The notes: generated by a model from the letters alone, not told the origin. A DNA stretch of 28,163 nt from an uncultured Collinsella sp. (GCA_900754525.1 CAAEDE010000072.1:1-28163); one strand, 5' to 3'; shown: positions 7,622-15,730, counted from the stretch's first letter. Numbers and translations: made by a program.

Positions 7622-8926
7622 ATGGAGAAAACTGCCGAGCAGCTGCGCCGCGAACACATTGCCCTAGAGGGCGACACCCACGGTAAGAATAAATGGGCGA
7701 TTCTGTTCACCGTGCTCGTCATGACCTTTATGGCGTGTCTGGATGCGAGCATCGTGACGGTGGCGCTCCCAGTGATGCAAAAGGAGCTGGGGGTGGGTCT
7801 CGACCGCATTCAGCTCGTGAGCTCGGTGTATCTGCTCGCGACGTGCGTCGCCATGCTGCCGTTTGGCCGCTTGGGCGATGTGCGCGGCAAGGTGAATGTG
7901 TTCCAGCTTGGTGTAATCGTCTTTACGGGCGGCTCGTTGCTTTGCGGGCTTTCGGCTTCGCTCGAGGTGCTTATCTTGGCGCGTTTCGTGCAGGGCATTG
8001 GCTGTGCCGCCGCGATGGCCAACAATATGGGCATCATCACCGAGTCGTTTCCGGCGCGTGAGCGCGGCCGTGCCATGGGCATTCTGGCGACCTTTGTGGC
8101 TCTTGGCATGATGTGCGGCCCCGTGCTCGGCGGCGTGCTGGTGGCGAGCTTTCCCTGGGAGAGCATCTTCCTTATCAATCTGCCCATTGGCGTAATCTCG
8201 TTTATCGTGGGACTCTATACGCTGCCGCATGTGAAGCCGGAGGCTGGCGAACGCCCTATGCCGTTGACAGAGGCGGCGCGTCGCTGCTTTGCGAGCTCGG
8301 CTTTCACGGTTAACCTGGCTTGCATGCTTATCGTGTTCGTGGGCATCGGTGCCTCCGAGTTTGTGCTGCCGTTCTACTTTCAGGATGCCCACGGCTTTAG
8401 CTCCGATATCTCCGGCCTGTTGTTTTTGGCGATGCCGGTCGTGAATGCCTTTGTGGGCCCGCTTTCGGGCTCGGTGTCCGACCGTGTTGGTTGTGAAGCG
8501 CCCACAGCCGTTGGCCTGGGCGTGTACGTGTGCGGTCTCTTTGCGGTGAGCACGCTTGACGAGCACTCTTCCATCTTGATGATTGTGTGCTGCGTCGCGT
8601 TTATGTCGTGCGGCACGTCGATCTTCCAGAGTCCCAATAATTCGCTGTATATGGGTTCGGCTCCGCGTGAGGCGCTTGGCTTTGCGGGTAGCTTGAGCAG
8701 CTTGGCGCGCTATGCGGGCATAGCGCTGGGTATTACGGCGGCGTCGCGCATCCTGTATGGACAGACGAGCGCGGCGATGGGCAAGACGGTCACGAGCTAT
8801 GTGGCGGGTCGTCCGGACGTGTTCCTCTTTGGCTTCCGTTTGGTATTCTACGTGCTGATGGCCGTTGCTACCGTGGGCTTTGCGCTCACATTGGTACGTT
8901 TGGTGAGGACGCGCACCCGGCATTAG
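7622..8926 (+). CDS. MFS transporter, DHA2/EmrB-QacA-like
   Basis: The 434-residue protein is an inner-membrane major facilitator with about 12-14 predicted hydrophobic segments after a charged cytoplasmic N-terminus. The first segment holds ACLDASIVTVALP, typical of the drug/H+ antiporter DHA2 group (motif D1). Motif A appears as PFGRLGDVRGK, and motif C-like glycines appear in GMMCGPVLGGVL. It probably exports drugs or metabolites by proton exchange; the substrate is unknown. The ATG at 7622 is preceded by AAAGGA (7-8 nt). The upstream terminator lies immediately before the ribosome binding site, so the promoter must be inside or upstream of it. Confidence 0.87.
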   Translation: MEKTAEQLRREHIALEGDTHGKNKWAILFTVLVMTFMACLDASIVTVALPVMQKELGVGLDRIQLVSSVYLLATCVAMLPFGRLGDVRGKVNVFQLGVIVFTGGSLLCGLSASLEVLILARFVQGIGCAAAMANNMGIITESFPARERGRAMGILATFVALGMMCGPVLGGVLVASFPWESIFLINLPIGVISFIVGLYTLPHVKPEAGERPMPLTEAARRCFASSAFTVNLACMLIVFVGIGASEFVLPFYFQDAHGFSSDISGLLFLAMPVVNAFVGPLSGSVSDRVGCEAPTAVGLGVYVCGLFAVSTLDEHSSILMIVCCVAFMSCGTSIFQSPNNSLYMGSAPREALGFAGSLSSLARYAGIALGITAASRILYGQTSAAMGKTVTSYVAGRPDVFLFGFRLVFYVLMAVATVGFALTLVRLVRTRTRH

Positions 8927-8940
8927 CGTGTTGGGAGGCT

Positions 8941-9030
8941 GTCTACCACGAATCGGGCCTATCTACTGGTCTTGCAGCTTTATAGTGCGATGCGGCTTGT
9001 GGGGCGGGCGGGGGTAGGTCCGTGGTAGAC
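8941..9030 (+). promoter_or_regulatory. long-range inverted repeat and extended -10 upstream of xpt
   Basis: GTCTACCACG (8941-8950) and CGTGGTAGAC (9021-9030) are perfect inverted repeats 70 nt apart, and CGGGCCTA (8954-8961) can pair with 9015-9022 inside them. The right arm overlaps an extended -10 (TGGTAGACT, 9023-9031), so the structure would form in read-through RNA from the MFS gene rather than in the xpt transcript. No purine riboswitch core was found between here and the xpt start. Confidence 0.4.
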
Positions 9031-9086
9031 TATCGAACAACGTTTATTAATCGCGCGGTATCGTTGCCGCGAGAAGGGGTTGCGCC

Positions 9087-9665
9087 ATGCAGGAGCTTGA
9101 GGATCGTATTCGCCATGACGGCATCGTAAAGGCCGGTAACGTCCTTAAGGTTGATGCCTTCCTCAACCACCAATGCGACGTTGAGCTGTTCGACCACATG
9201 GGCGCCGAGTGGGCCCGTCTGTTCAAGGATGTCGAGATCAACAAGATCCTGACGATTGAGGCTTCGGGCATTGGTATGGCTTGCATCGCGGCTCAGCATT
9301 TTGGCGGCGTGCCGGTGGTCTTTGCCAAGAAGGCACAGTCCATCAACCTCGACGGCGAGCAGTACGCCACGACCATCTACTCCTTTACCAAGCAGAAGGA
9401 GTACCCGGTCATCGTTGGCAAGCGTTTCCTGTCCGAGGGCGACAAGGTCCTGATCATCGACGACTTCTTGGCCAACGGCTGCGCGCTCGAGGGCCTTATC
9501 AAGATCTGCGAGGCTGCGGGTGCCGAGGTGTCCGGTATTGGCATTGCCGTGGAGAAGGGCTTCCAAGGCGGCGGCGATAAGCTCCGCGAGCGCGGCTTCC
9601 GCGTTGAGAGCCTGGCTCGTATTGCCGATATGGACTGCGAGAACGGCGAGATCACCTTCGCCTAA
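9087..9665 (+). CDS. xpt: xanthine phosphoribosyltransferase
   Basis: The 192-residue cytoplasmic enzyme salvages xanthine to XMP using PRPP. The PRPP-binding loop is VLIIDDFLANGC at residues 121-132. The N-terminal LKVDAFLNHQCD and the hood region VFAKKAQSINLDG (about 79-91) are diagnostic for the Gram-positive-type Xpt family, whose usual length is about 190. A GAAGGGG Shine-Dalgarno lies before the ATG. It is followed by a terminator and then the small release-factor-like gene. In many Firmicutes xpt pairs with pbuX under a purine riboswitch; neither is present here. Confidence 0.95.
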   Translation: MQELEDRIRHDGIVKAGNVLKVDAFLNHQCDVELFDHMGAEWARLFKDVEINKILTIEASGIGMACIAAQHFGGVPVVFAKKAQSINLDGEQYATTIYSFTKQKEYPVIVGKRFLSEGDKVLIIDDFLANGCALEGLIKICEAAGAEVSGIGIAVEKGFQGGGDKLRERGFRVESLARIADMDCENGEITFA

Positions 9666-9692
9666 GCGCGCGGCACAAGCGATTGGTATGCG

Positions 9693-9728
9693 ATGTGACA
9701 AAGGGACGGTCCCTTTGTCACATTTTTT
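9693..9728 (+). terminator. 31-nt palindrome acting as terminator after xpt
   Basis: ATGTGACAAAGGGAC (9693-9707) is followed by a single G and then its exact reverse complement (9709-9723), running into Ts to 9728. The near-continuous palindrome around GGGACGGTCCC looks like a mobile or dispersed terminator type. It ends 20 nt before the next start codon. Confidence 0.88.
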
Positions 9729-9748
9729 GTTTGAGGGGAGGTGTTGAT

Positions 9749-10129
9749 ATGGATGAGAACAAGATGGGATGGCGCGAGTATGCGCGCTATGCCGAGATGT
9801 CGGTCGAGAGGTTGGCACGCGACTGCGAGGTTCAGGTGTTTCGCGCGACAGGTCCGGGCGGACAGGGCGTGAACACGACGGACTCGGCGGTGCGTATGAA
9901 GCATGGGCCCACGGGGATTGTTGTGACGGCGCGCGAGAGCCGTAGTCAGTTTCAGAATCGCGCGAGCTGCCTGCGTAAGCTGCGCGCTGAGCTGAAGCGT
10001 CGCGGGCGTCCACCGCGCCGACGCGTAATGACTAAGGTGCCTCTGCGCTCTCGCCAGCGCAGGCTCAATGACAAGCACTTCAACGCGATTAAAAAGGCCA
10101 ACCGTCGCAAGCCGGGGAGCGACGAGTAG
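9749..10129 (+). CDS. release-factor-like protein with GGQ domain
   Basis: A 126-residue protein consisting of an RF-1-type peptidyl-tRNA hydrolase domain with the catalytic GGQ at residues 37-39 (ATGPGGQGVNTTDSAVRM). It lacks the codon-recognition domains of RF1/RF2. A basic C-terminal tail (RRGRPPRRRVMTKVPLRSR and onward) resembles the ribosome-tunnel-binding tails of rescue factors such as ArfB. It probably hydrolyses peptidyl-tRNA on stalled ribosomes (inference). GGQGVN replaces the more common GGQHVN. The ATG at 9749 is preceded by GAGGGGAGGTG; upstream in-frame codons run through the terminator hairpin and were excluded. It is convergent with the lipid kinase gene, with only 21 bp between. 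Confidence 0.82.
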   Translation: MDENKMGWREYARYAEMSVERLARDCEVQVFRATGPGGQGVNTTDSAVRMKHGPTGIVVTARESRSQFQNRASCLRKLRAELKRRGRPPRRRVMTKVPLRSRQRRLNDKHFNAIKKANRRKPGSDE

Positions 10130-10150
10130 CCGATTGTTTCGCTGGTCTTG

Positions 10151-11113
10151 CTAGCGGGTGGGGTGCCAGGCTTGGAGGGCGCCGGGTAGGATGTCGACTT
10201 CGATGCGCGAGGCGACGATGGGCTCGCCGTCGGCCTGGATGGGGTAGTCGGGCTCCTCAAAAGTTAGCTCGGCATGGCGGCAGCGGCGCATGCGAACCGG
10301 TGGCAACTTGGTATGGTGGCCGTCCTTGGCCGAAAGGAACATAGGCAGGGCTACCGCGCGAGGGACGGGGCCGCAGGCGTAGCAGACGTCGAGCATGCCG
10401 TCGCAGGGGTCGGCATCGGGGCAGATGCGATAGCCCGAGCCATAGGTAGGACCAAGCTGAATCGCCATGATGATCGCCCTCACGCGCTCGGCGGGCGCGC
10501 CGTCAAAGCTGACTGTCATGGGGTAGCTGCGATAGCGCAGGCCAAACTGCTCAAGTCCCGAAAGGGTGTAGAGCGGAGCACCCGTCAAGCCGGTCTTTTT
10601 GCGCAGCTCGGTGGTGCCAAGGCCGATGGCGGCATCAATACCGACGGAGAGCGTCTGGTCGTAATACTCGACGATCGCATCGCCGCTGCCGCTTGCGGGG
10701 TTCCATGAGCGAATCCGCCCGATGTCCTGACGCTGCAGCTCACAGGTGAGTAGCGCGCCAAAATCCTTGCCGGAGAAATCTTCGATATCGAGCGTCTGGG
10801 CAAAATCGTTGCCGGAGCCCACGGGCAGGACGGCAAGAGCGGGGCGGGCGTCCTCCTTTTGCGTCATAAGCCCGTTGACGACTTCGTGGATCACGCCGTC
10901 GCCGCCGAGTGCGATAACGGTGCGATAGCCCTGAGCCTGTGCGGCAAGCTCCTTGGCGTGTCCCATGTGCTCGGTTAGCACCAGGTCAAACTGGGATGCG
11001 CGCGCGGTCATATCCAAAAAGCGCTGCAGGCGCTCGGCAACCTCGCGCGCGGCGCCCGACTGGGCGGCGGGGTTGGCGATGATGAGCGTGCGGCCAAAAT
11101 CAGTTGCGTGCAT
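10151..11113 (-). CDS. diacylglycerol kinase family lipid kinase
   Basis: The 320-residue protein has the DAGK catalytic fold: N-terminal RTLIIANPAAQSG, and the nucleotide-binding motif ALGGDGVIHEVVNGL at residues 68-82. PVGSGNDFAQTL and the C-terminal YPIQADGEPI complete the DgkB/YegS-like pattern. It should phosphorylate diacylglycerol or a related lipid at the membrane using ATP. The ATG at 11113 was chosen for its GGGAG 6 nt upstream; further upstream in-frame ATGs have no ribosome binding site. It lies 86 nt downstream of the ClC gene on the same strand and is probably co-transcribed. Confidence 0.9.
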   Translation of the reverse strand: MHATDFGRTLIIANPAAQSGAAREVAERLQRFLDMTARASQFDLVLTEHMGHAKELAAQAQGYRTVIALGGDGVIHEVVNGLMTQKEDARPALAVLPVGSGNDFAQTLDIEDFSGKDFGALLTCELQRQDIGRIRSWNPASGSGDAIVEYYDQTLSVGIDAAIGLGTTELRKKTGLTGAPLYTLSGLEQFGLRYRSYPMTVSFDGAPAERVRAIIMAIQLGPTYGSGYRICPDADPCDGMLDVCYACGPVPRAVALPMFLSAKDGHHTKLPPVRMRRCRHAELTFEEPDYPIQADGEPIVASRIEVDILPGALQAWHPTR

Positions 11114-11199
11114 GGGGCGACTCCCGGCGTGTGGCATGACGGTGCGGTCGCGCTCAGGTCGAATTGCCCCCGATTGTGGCTGCACGGCGATTATTACAT

Positions 11200-12621
11200 C
11201 TACTCTATCAGGTCGTTGTGGCGCTCGATAGCATCCGCTACCGTACCGCCCTCATCCACAATAAGCGAACGGCGCTTGGGTGAGATGATGCGCTGGGCAG
11301 GGTACACGCCGCGGTGTCCGCCGGTTAGGTAGCTGATAAAGGCCACGATGACAAAGAACCCGGCGGCCGTGCCGTGGAACAGGTCGATGGCCATCATGCA
11401 GGTGGTGATGGGCACGTTGAGGCCGGCGCAGAACACGCCGAGCATGCCGAGAGCCGCCAGAAAACTGGGGTCAAGCCCGGTAAGGCAACCGATCCAGCCA
11501 CCGAGTGCCGCACCGATGCCAAACAGGGGCGTGACCTCGCCGCCTTGGAAGCCCGCGCCCAGGGTAAGCGCTGTGACGACCAACTTGATGGCTGCGTCCG
11601 CCAGGGTGGTGTTACCTGCAAATCCTGCGCCGGAAAGCCACGTGGAAAGGCCGGCGTAGTCCCAGGCATCGAGGAGGGCATAGGCGGCCAAAACCACGAG
11701 TGCGCCTATGAGTGCGCGGACGAGGTAATTGGTGATAAAGCGACCGTACAGGCTTTTGACGGTTCGAACCGACCAGGCAAAGAGGCGTGCCGTCAGGCCG
11801 AAGATAATGGCGCTGATAACAACGATGACAACCGTCCGTGGTGTCATGTTGGGAACGCTGGCGATGACATTCGCCTCGTACTCGGTTCCCAAGGCAAGCG
11901 ACGTAAAGTAGCCGGTAAACGAGGCGACCAGGCAGTAGATGCCCGCGGTGTAGTCGATCTTGCCGATAAAGCACATCTCCATGCCAAAGAAAGCTCCAGC
12001 AAGGGGCGAGCCGAATACGGCGCCAAAGGCAGACGAGATGCCGGCGAGCATGAGGTCGTGGTGGTCATGTTTTTTGAGGTGGGCGAGGTTCGAGATGTTG
12101 CTGGCGATGGTGCCGCCAATCTGCACCGCGGCCCCCTCGCGACCGGCAGATCCGCCCGTTAGGTGCGTGAGCGTGGAGCAGACGAAGGTAAGGACGGCCA
12201 TGCGCATATGGATGAGACGTGTGCTCAGAGCGGAGTCGATGACCAGGTTGTTACCGCGTTTGGCGGCAAGGCCGTGGTTTTTGTACACCCATGCGGTGGC
12301 AACGCCCACAACAGGAAGCAAGGCGTAGACCCACGCGTGGTGCTCGCGATAGTCGGTCGCGATATTCAGCGAGGCCAAAAACGCCCAAGCGGCAACGCCC
12401 ATGGCGAGCGAGACGATGACGACGAGCGCGAGCAACTTGGCGCTCGCGAGTAGGTTGCGGGCGTTGCGGCGCGTGTCGGCAGCCAAGAGATGCTCGGAGC
12501 GGGTGAGCTGTTGCCTGCCTGCCATGATGACGTCATTAAGGGAGAAAAAGCCGCCGTCGTCGAGCGACTGGGAATGATCCTGCGCCTCGTTTGCGCTTTC
12601 GGGTTTGTCGGTATAAGCCAT
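11200..12621 (-). CDS. ClC-family anion transporter (possible fluoride/proton antiporter)
   Basis: A 473-residue integral membrane protein of the ClC family. It shows GSAGREGAAVQIG at about residues 157-169, which carries the gating glutamate, and GGEVTPLFGIG in the second half. The first-half loop reads GNNLVIDS instead of the chloride-type GSGIP. As I recall the family, GNN-type loops plus GGEVTPLF mark the CLC-F fluoride/H+ antiporter branch, so fluoride export is plausible but unproven. The N-terminus is a soluble stretch of about 60 residues. The start has an AGAGG Shine-Dalgarno. No fluoride (crcB) riboswitch is seen upstream. Confidence 0.85.
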   Translation of the reverse strand: MAYTDKPESANEAQDHSQSLDDGGFFSLNDVIMAGRQQLTRSEHLLAADTRRNARNLLASAKLLALVVIVSLAMGVAAWAFLASLNIATDYREHHAWVYALLPVVGVATAWVYKNHGLAAKRGNNLVIDSALSTRLIHMRMAVLTFVCSTLTHLTGGSAGREGAAVQIGGTIASNISNLAHLKKHDHHDLMLAGISSAFGAVFGSPLAGAFFGMEMCFIGKIDYTAGIYCLVASFTGYFTSLALGTEYEANVIASVPNMTPRTVVIVVISAIIFGLTARLFAWSVRTVKSLYGRFITNYLVRALIGALVVLAAYALLDAWDYAGLSTWLSGAGFAGNTTLADAAIKLVVTALTLGAGFQGGEVTPLFGIGAALGGWIGCLTGLDPSFLAALGMLGVFCAGLNVPITTCMMAIDLFHGTAAGFFVIVAFISYLTGGHRGVYPAQRIISPKRRSLIVDEGGTVADAIERHNDLIE

Positions 12622-12650
12622 ACGTTCCTCTTTTAGGTTGCAACACGAGC

Positions 12651-12676
12651 ATTATAGAACGTGCCATACGTGACAA
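12651..12676 (-). promoter_or_regulatory. candidate promoter of the ClC-lipid kinase operon
   Basis: On the minus strand TATAAT (12656-12651) is preceded by TTGTCA (12676-12671). The 14-nt spacing is shorter than the optimum, but the -10 is perfect and lies about 30 nt before the start codon. Confidence 0.5.
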
Positions 12677-12746
12677 ACCGGCAGGTTGGTTTTGGTTTTG
12701 TTTCGCGGCTTGCGGCCGACAGATGTATTCGCGGCCGCGGGCCAGG

Positions 12747-12774
12747 TCTTGAGCAGGCGGCGAGGGATTATACT
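12747..12774 (+). promoter_or_regulatory. candidate promoter of moeA
   Basis: TATACT at 12769-12774 is a good -10 about 58 nt before the moeA start. TCTTGA at 12747-12752 is a weak -35 with a 16-nt spacer. The leader holds a short CGGCGC/GCGCCG hairpin near 12793-12812 but nothing resembling a Moco riboswitch. Confidence 0.45.
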
Positions 12775-12832
12775 GAGCTAAACATAAAGAATCGGCGCTT
12801 TTGTTGCGCGCCGCAGCATGCTAGAGGTGCAT

Positions 12833-14095
12833 ATGGCTGAGAAACTCATTCCGTTGGAGGACGCGCAGGCGATCGTCTTGTCGCACGTGAATCGCACCGA
12901 AGTCGTCGAGATTCCCGTGTGGCAGGCCGTCGGTCTTCCCTTGGCCGAGGATGCGGTGGCCGATATCGACATCTCGCCGTTTGCCAACAGCGCTATGGAC
13001 GGATATGCCGTGCGCTCGTCGGACTTGGCGCGGGCATCTGGCGAGGCGCCGGTGACGCTCGACGTTATCGGACACGAGGCCGCGGGCCGTGTGTTTGAGG
13101 GCGCAATCGGCGCGGGTGAGACGGTCCGCATCATGACGGGCGCGCCGGTACCCGAAGGTGCCGATGCCGTGGTGAAGTACGAGATCGTCGATGTGCTCGA
13201 TGGCGACGGCAACGAGGGCTCGCGTGTGAGGTTCTCGGCGCCTGCCAAGGTGGGGGAGAACGTTCGTTCTGCCGCCGAGGAGGCGCATGCCGGCGATATC
13301 GTGATGCGTGTCGGCGAGGTTGTGGCACCGGCGGGCGCCGGCTTGCTGGCGAGCGCCGGGTATGCGAGCGTGAAGGTGCATGCCGCTCCGCGCGTGGGCA
13401 TTATCTCGCTGGGGACGGAACTGGTCACGCCGAGTAAGGTACCGGCGCGCGGTCAGATTCGCGATTCCAACTCGTCGGCGTTGCTGGCCGAGGCGCTCGA
13501 TGCAGGAGCCGAGCCCGTGTTCTACGGCATTGCGCCCGATGATGAGCAGGCGATTGCCGAGCTGGTGCATCGTGCCGTGCAGGAGTGCGATTTTGTCATT
13601 ACGAGCGGTGGCGCCTCGGCGGGCGATTACGATTTCGTGACGGCGCTCGTCCGGCGCGAGGGCGAGGTGCTGTTTGACCGCATCTCGATGCGTCCGGGCA
13701 AGGCCATCACGTTTGGCTTGCTCGGCGGCAAGCCGTATCTGGGGCTTTCGGGCAATCCCGCGGCGGCGTATGTGGGCTTTGAGATGCTCGCGCGCCCGGC
13801 GATTCGCAAGATGCGCGGTTTTGCCGAGGGGGCGCGTCCCGTGCAGCAGGCGACGCTCACGCACGGCGTGAAAAAGCGACAGCATCGCCGCTTCTTCGAT
13901 CGCGCCACGGTTTTGCGCGACTCCGAGACCGGTGAGCTGTTGGTGACCGAGGCCAAGACGCAGAATTCGGCGTTGCTCGGCACGATGCAGCGGGCCAACT
14001 GCCTGTTGCGTATTGACGAAGGTCCGTGCGAGCTCAAGGCGGGCGACGTCGTGGATGTCGTGCGTGTCGACCTGCCTGAGGGCGCCGTGTTGTAG
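12833..14095 (+). CDS. moeA: molybdopterin molybdenumtransferase
   Basis: The 420-residue protein inserts molybdate into adenylated molybdopterin to form Mo cofactor. The MoeA N-terminal domain includes DISPFANSAMDGYAVRSSDL, a core segment of the family. The central MogA-like domain has VGIISLGTELVTPS and SGGASAGDYDF, and substrate-loop RPGKAITFGLLGGKPYLGLSGNP follows (split here from its longer context). A C-terminal MoeA-C domain ends the protein. The ATG at 12833 has AGAGG 5 nt upstream; the ATG 15 nt earlier is less well placed. It overlaps functionally with mogA, whose ribosome binding site includes the moeA stop. Confidence 0.95.
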   Translation: MAEKLIPLEDAQAIVLSHVNRTEVVEIPVWQAVGLPLAEDAVADIDISPFANSAMDGYAVRSSDLARASGEAPVTLDVIGHEAAGRVFEGAIGAGETVRIMTGAPVPEGADAVVKYEIVDVLDGDGNEGSRVRFSAPAKVGENVRSAAEEAHAGDIVMRVGEVVAPAGAGLLASAGYASVKVHAAPRVGIISLGTELVTPSKVPARGQIRDSNSSALLAEALDAGAEPVFYGIAPDDEQAIAELVHRAVQECDFVITSGGASAGDYDFVTALVRREGEVLFDRISMRPGKAITFGLLGGKPYLGLSGNPAAAYVGFEMLARPAIRKMRGFAEGARPVQQATLTHGVKKRQHRRFFDRATVLRDSETGELLVTEAKTQNSALLGTMQRANCLLRIDEGPCELKAGDVVDVVRVDLPEGAVL

Positions 14096-14105
14096 GAGGA
14101 ATGCT

Positions 14106-14585
14106 ATGGAGCTGAAGATATCGATCGTGACGTGCTCGGATACGCGCGATCTTGCCCAGGACGAGGCTGGAGCCGCACTCGAGGAACTTATCGAGGCGCA
14201 GGGCTGGACGGTCGCCTCGCATGTGGTCGTGCGCGACGACGTCAGCGAGATCGGTGATGCCATTGTGGAAGCCGCCGATGAGTGCCACGCCAATGTCGTG
14301 CTCACCTGCGGCGGCACGGGGCTTTCGATGCGCGATGTGACACCCGAGGCGACGCGTGCCGTCTGCGAGCGCGATGTGCCGGGCATTGCAGAGGCAATCC
14401 GTGCGTACTCCATGACCAAGACGCGCCGCGCTATGCTCTCGCGCGCTATTTGCATGCAACGAGGTCATACACTTGTCGTAAACTTTCCCGGTTCTACGAA
14501 GGCCGCCCGCGAAAGCTGGGAGGCCATAGCGGACCAGCTGGAGCATGCGGCTCAGATGACAGCGGGCGGCGGACATACCAACTAA
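14106..14585 (+). CDS. mog: molybdopterin adenylyltransferase-type protein (MogA/MoaB)
   Basis: The 159-residue protein belongs to the MogA/MoaB fold, which adenylates molybdopterin before MoeA inserts molybdenum. The MPT-binding motif reads LTCGGTGLSMRDVTPEAT at about residues 63-80, with the SDTRDLAQDEAG segment near the N-terminus and a C-terminal NFPGSTKAARESW. The ATG at 14106 is set by TAGGAGGA, which contains the moeA stop codon, so the two genes are translationally close and form one operon. A terminator follows directly. Confidence 0.92.
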   Translation: MELKISIVTCSDTRDLAQDEAGAALEELIEAQGWTVASHVVVRDDVSEIGDAIVEAADECHANVVLTCGGTGLSMRDVTPEATRAVCERDVPGIAEAIRAYSMTKTRRAMLSRAICMQRGHTLVVNFPGSTKAARESWEAIADQLEHAAQMTAGGGHTN

Positions 14586-14598
14586 GCGGTTTACCTGC

Positions 14599-14636
14599 GG
14601 CGGAGCGACCTGAACGGCTGCTCCGCCTTTTATTTG
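14599..14636 (+). terminator. intrinsic terminator of the moeA-mog operon
   Basis: GGCGGAGC (14599-14606) pairs with 14620-14627 and is followed by a T-rich tract (TTTTATTT). Confidence 0.85.
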
Positions 14637-14676
14637 CACCCAAGGGGACGGCATTCTGTAGGCACGCTTGAAACTA

Positions 14677-14729
14677 TATTCTCAGACGAGAATAATTTCT
14701 CATAATCATTATTCGCATCGAAGTATAAT
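14677..14729 (+). promoter_or_regulatory. modABC promoter with nested AT-rich operators
   Basis: A perfect -10 TATAAT lies at 14724-14729, but the -35 position is poor. Upstream lie three inverted repeats: TATTCTC-AGAC-GAGAATA (14677-14694), GAGAA-TAAT-TTCTC (14688-14701), and ATAAT-C-ATTAT (14702-14712), the last covering the -35. The 5-1-5 ATAAT/ATTAT core resembles Fur-family boxes; it does not look like the E. coli ModE site. Regulator identity is unknown. Confidence 0.55.
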
Positions 14730-14789
14730 CTAATTACAGAATAAAGCCCGCGGTGGGGTACCCGGGCACAAGGTACGAAAGGGTTGAAC

Positions 14790-15662
14790 ATGTTCGATAT
14801 GGTTTCTCGCCGCGGATTCGTCTCACTCTCCGCTGTCGCCGCTGCCGGCCTTGGCCTTGCCGGCTGCTCCGGAAACAAGGAGCCTGAGTCGACCGGTTCC
14901 GATGCCGGCTCCGCCAAGATTTCGTCCAAGAAGGCTGTCGAGCTGCAGGTCTTTGCTGCCAACTCGCTCGAGAAGGCTCTGCCCGAGGTTCAGAAGCTCT
15001 ACACCGACCAGACTGGCACCGCCTTTTCCGACACGCAGTTTAAGGCTTCTGGCGACCTCGTTGAGCAGATGTGTGCTGGCGCCACGGTCGACGTGCTCAT
15101 CACCGCCTCCAAGGGCACCATGGACGACGCCGAGGCCGCCGAGCTCGTCGATGCCGGCACACGTGAGGATATGTTCGTCAACGACCTTGTGATCATTCGC
15201 GCCGAGGGTTCCGACACCAAGATTGAGGCCATCGCCGACGTCGCGAATCTGGACGGCAAGATCGCCATCGGCGACGCCAAGACCGTCCCCGCCGGCAAGT
15301 ACGCCAACCAGGCCTTAGCTTCTGTGGGTCTCTACACCGGCACCGAGGGCGACGACGGCGAGTATGCACCCGAGCTTGCCGACAAGGTGGCCCTGGCCGA
15401 CAAGGTCGGCACCGCTGCGTCTTACGTCTCTACGGGCGACTGCGTGGCCGGTTTTGTTTACAGCTCCGATATCTTCCGCTATGGCGGCATCGAGGAGGCC
15501 TTCGTGTGCCCCGAGGATTCGCACAAGCCCATCGTGTACCCGGGCGCCGTTGCCGAGAGCTCCGAGCACGCCGACGAGGCCAAGGCGTTTATCGACTTCT
15601 GTCTGACCAACAAGAAGGCTCAGAAGATTTGGGCTAAGTACGGCTTTGAGCTTTCCGAGTAG
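14790..15662 (+). CDS. modA: molybdate ABC transporter, substrate-binding lipoprotein
   Basis: The 290-residue protein is an extracytoplasmic ModA-type binding protein. The N-terminus MFDMVSRRGFVSLSAVAAAG has a twin-arginine-like SRRGF followed by a hydrophobic stretch and a lipobox LAGC, so it is probably a lipoprotein exported by Tat. The mature part shows the ModA pattern FAANSLEKALPEVQKLY, ASGDLVEQMCAGATVDVLIT, and AIGDAKTVPAGKYANQAL, which line the oxyanion site. Tungstate is an alternative ligand. The ATG has AAAGGG 6 nt upstream. It is the first gene of modABC, 68 nt before modB. Confidence 0.92.
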   Translation: MFDMVSRRGFVSLSAVAAAGLGLAGCSGNKEPESTGSDAGSAKISSKKAVELQVFAANSLEKALPEVQKLYTDQTGTAFSDTQFKASGDLVEQMCAGATVDVLITASKGTMDDAEAAELVDAGTREDMFVNDLVIIRAEGSDTKIEAIADVANLDGKIAIGDAKTVPAGKYANQALASVGLYTGTEGDDGEYAPELADKVALADKVGTAASYVSTGDCVAGFVYSSDIFRYGGIEEAFVCPEDSHKPIVYPGAVAESSEHADEAKAFIDFCLTNKKAQKIWAKYGFELSE

Positions 15663-15730
15663 TGCGGCTTGGCGCGATAATTCCATCGTTTTGTGTTTCA
15701 CTCCGTCCTTGTATTCGCTTGGAGCTTTTC

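Noticed and set aside
8927..9086. purine riboswitch before xpt
   Set aside because: The conserved three-way junction core was not found, and the probable transcription start leaves only about 50 nt of leader.
12622..12670. fluoride riboswitch before the ClC gene
   Set aside because: The leader from the -10 to the start codon is too short (about 30 nt) and no crcB-motif sequence is visible.
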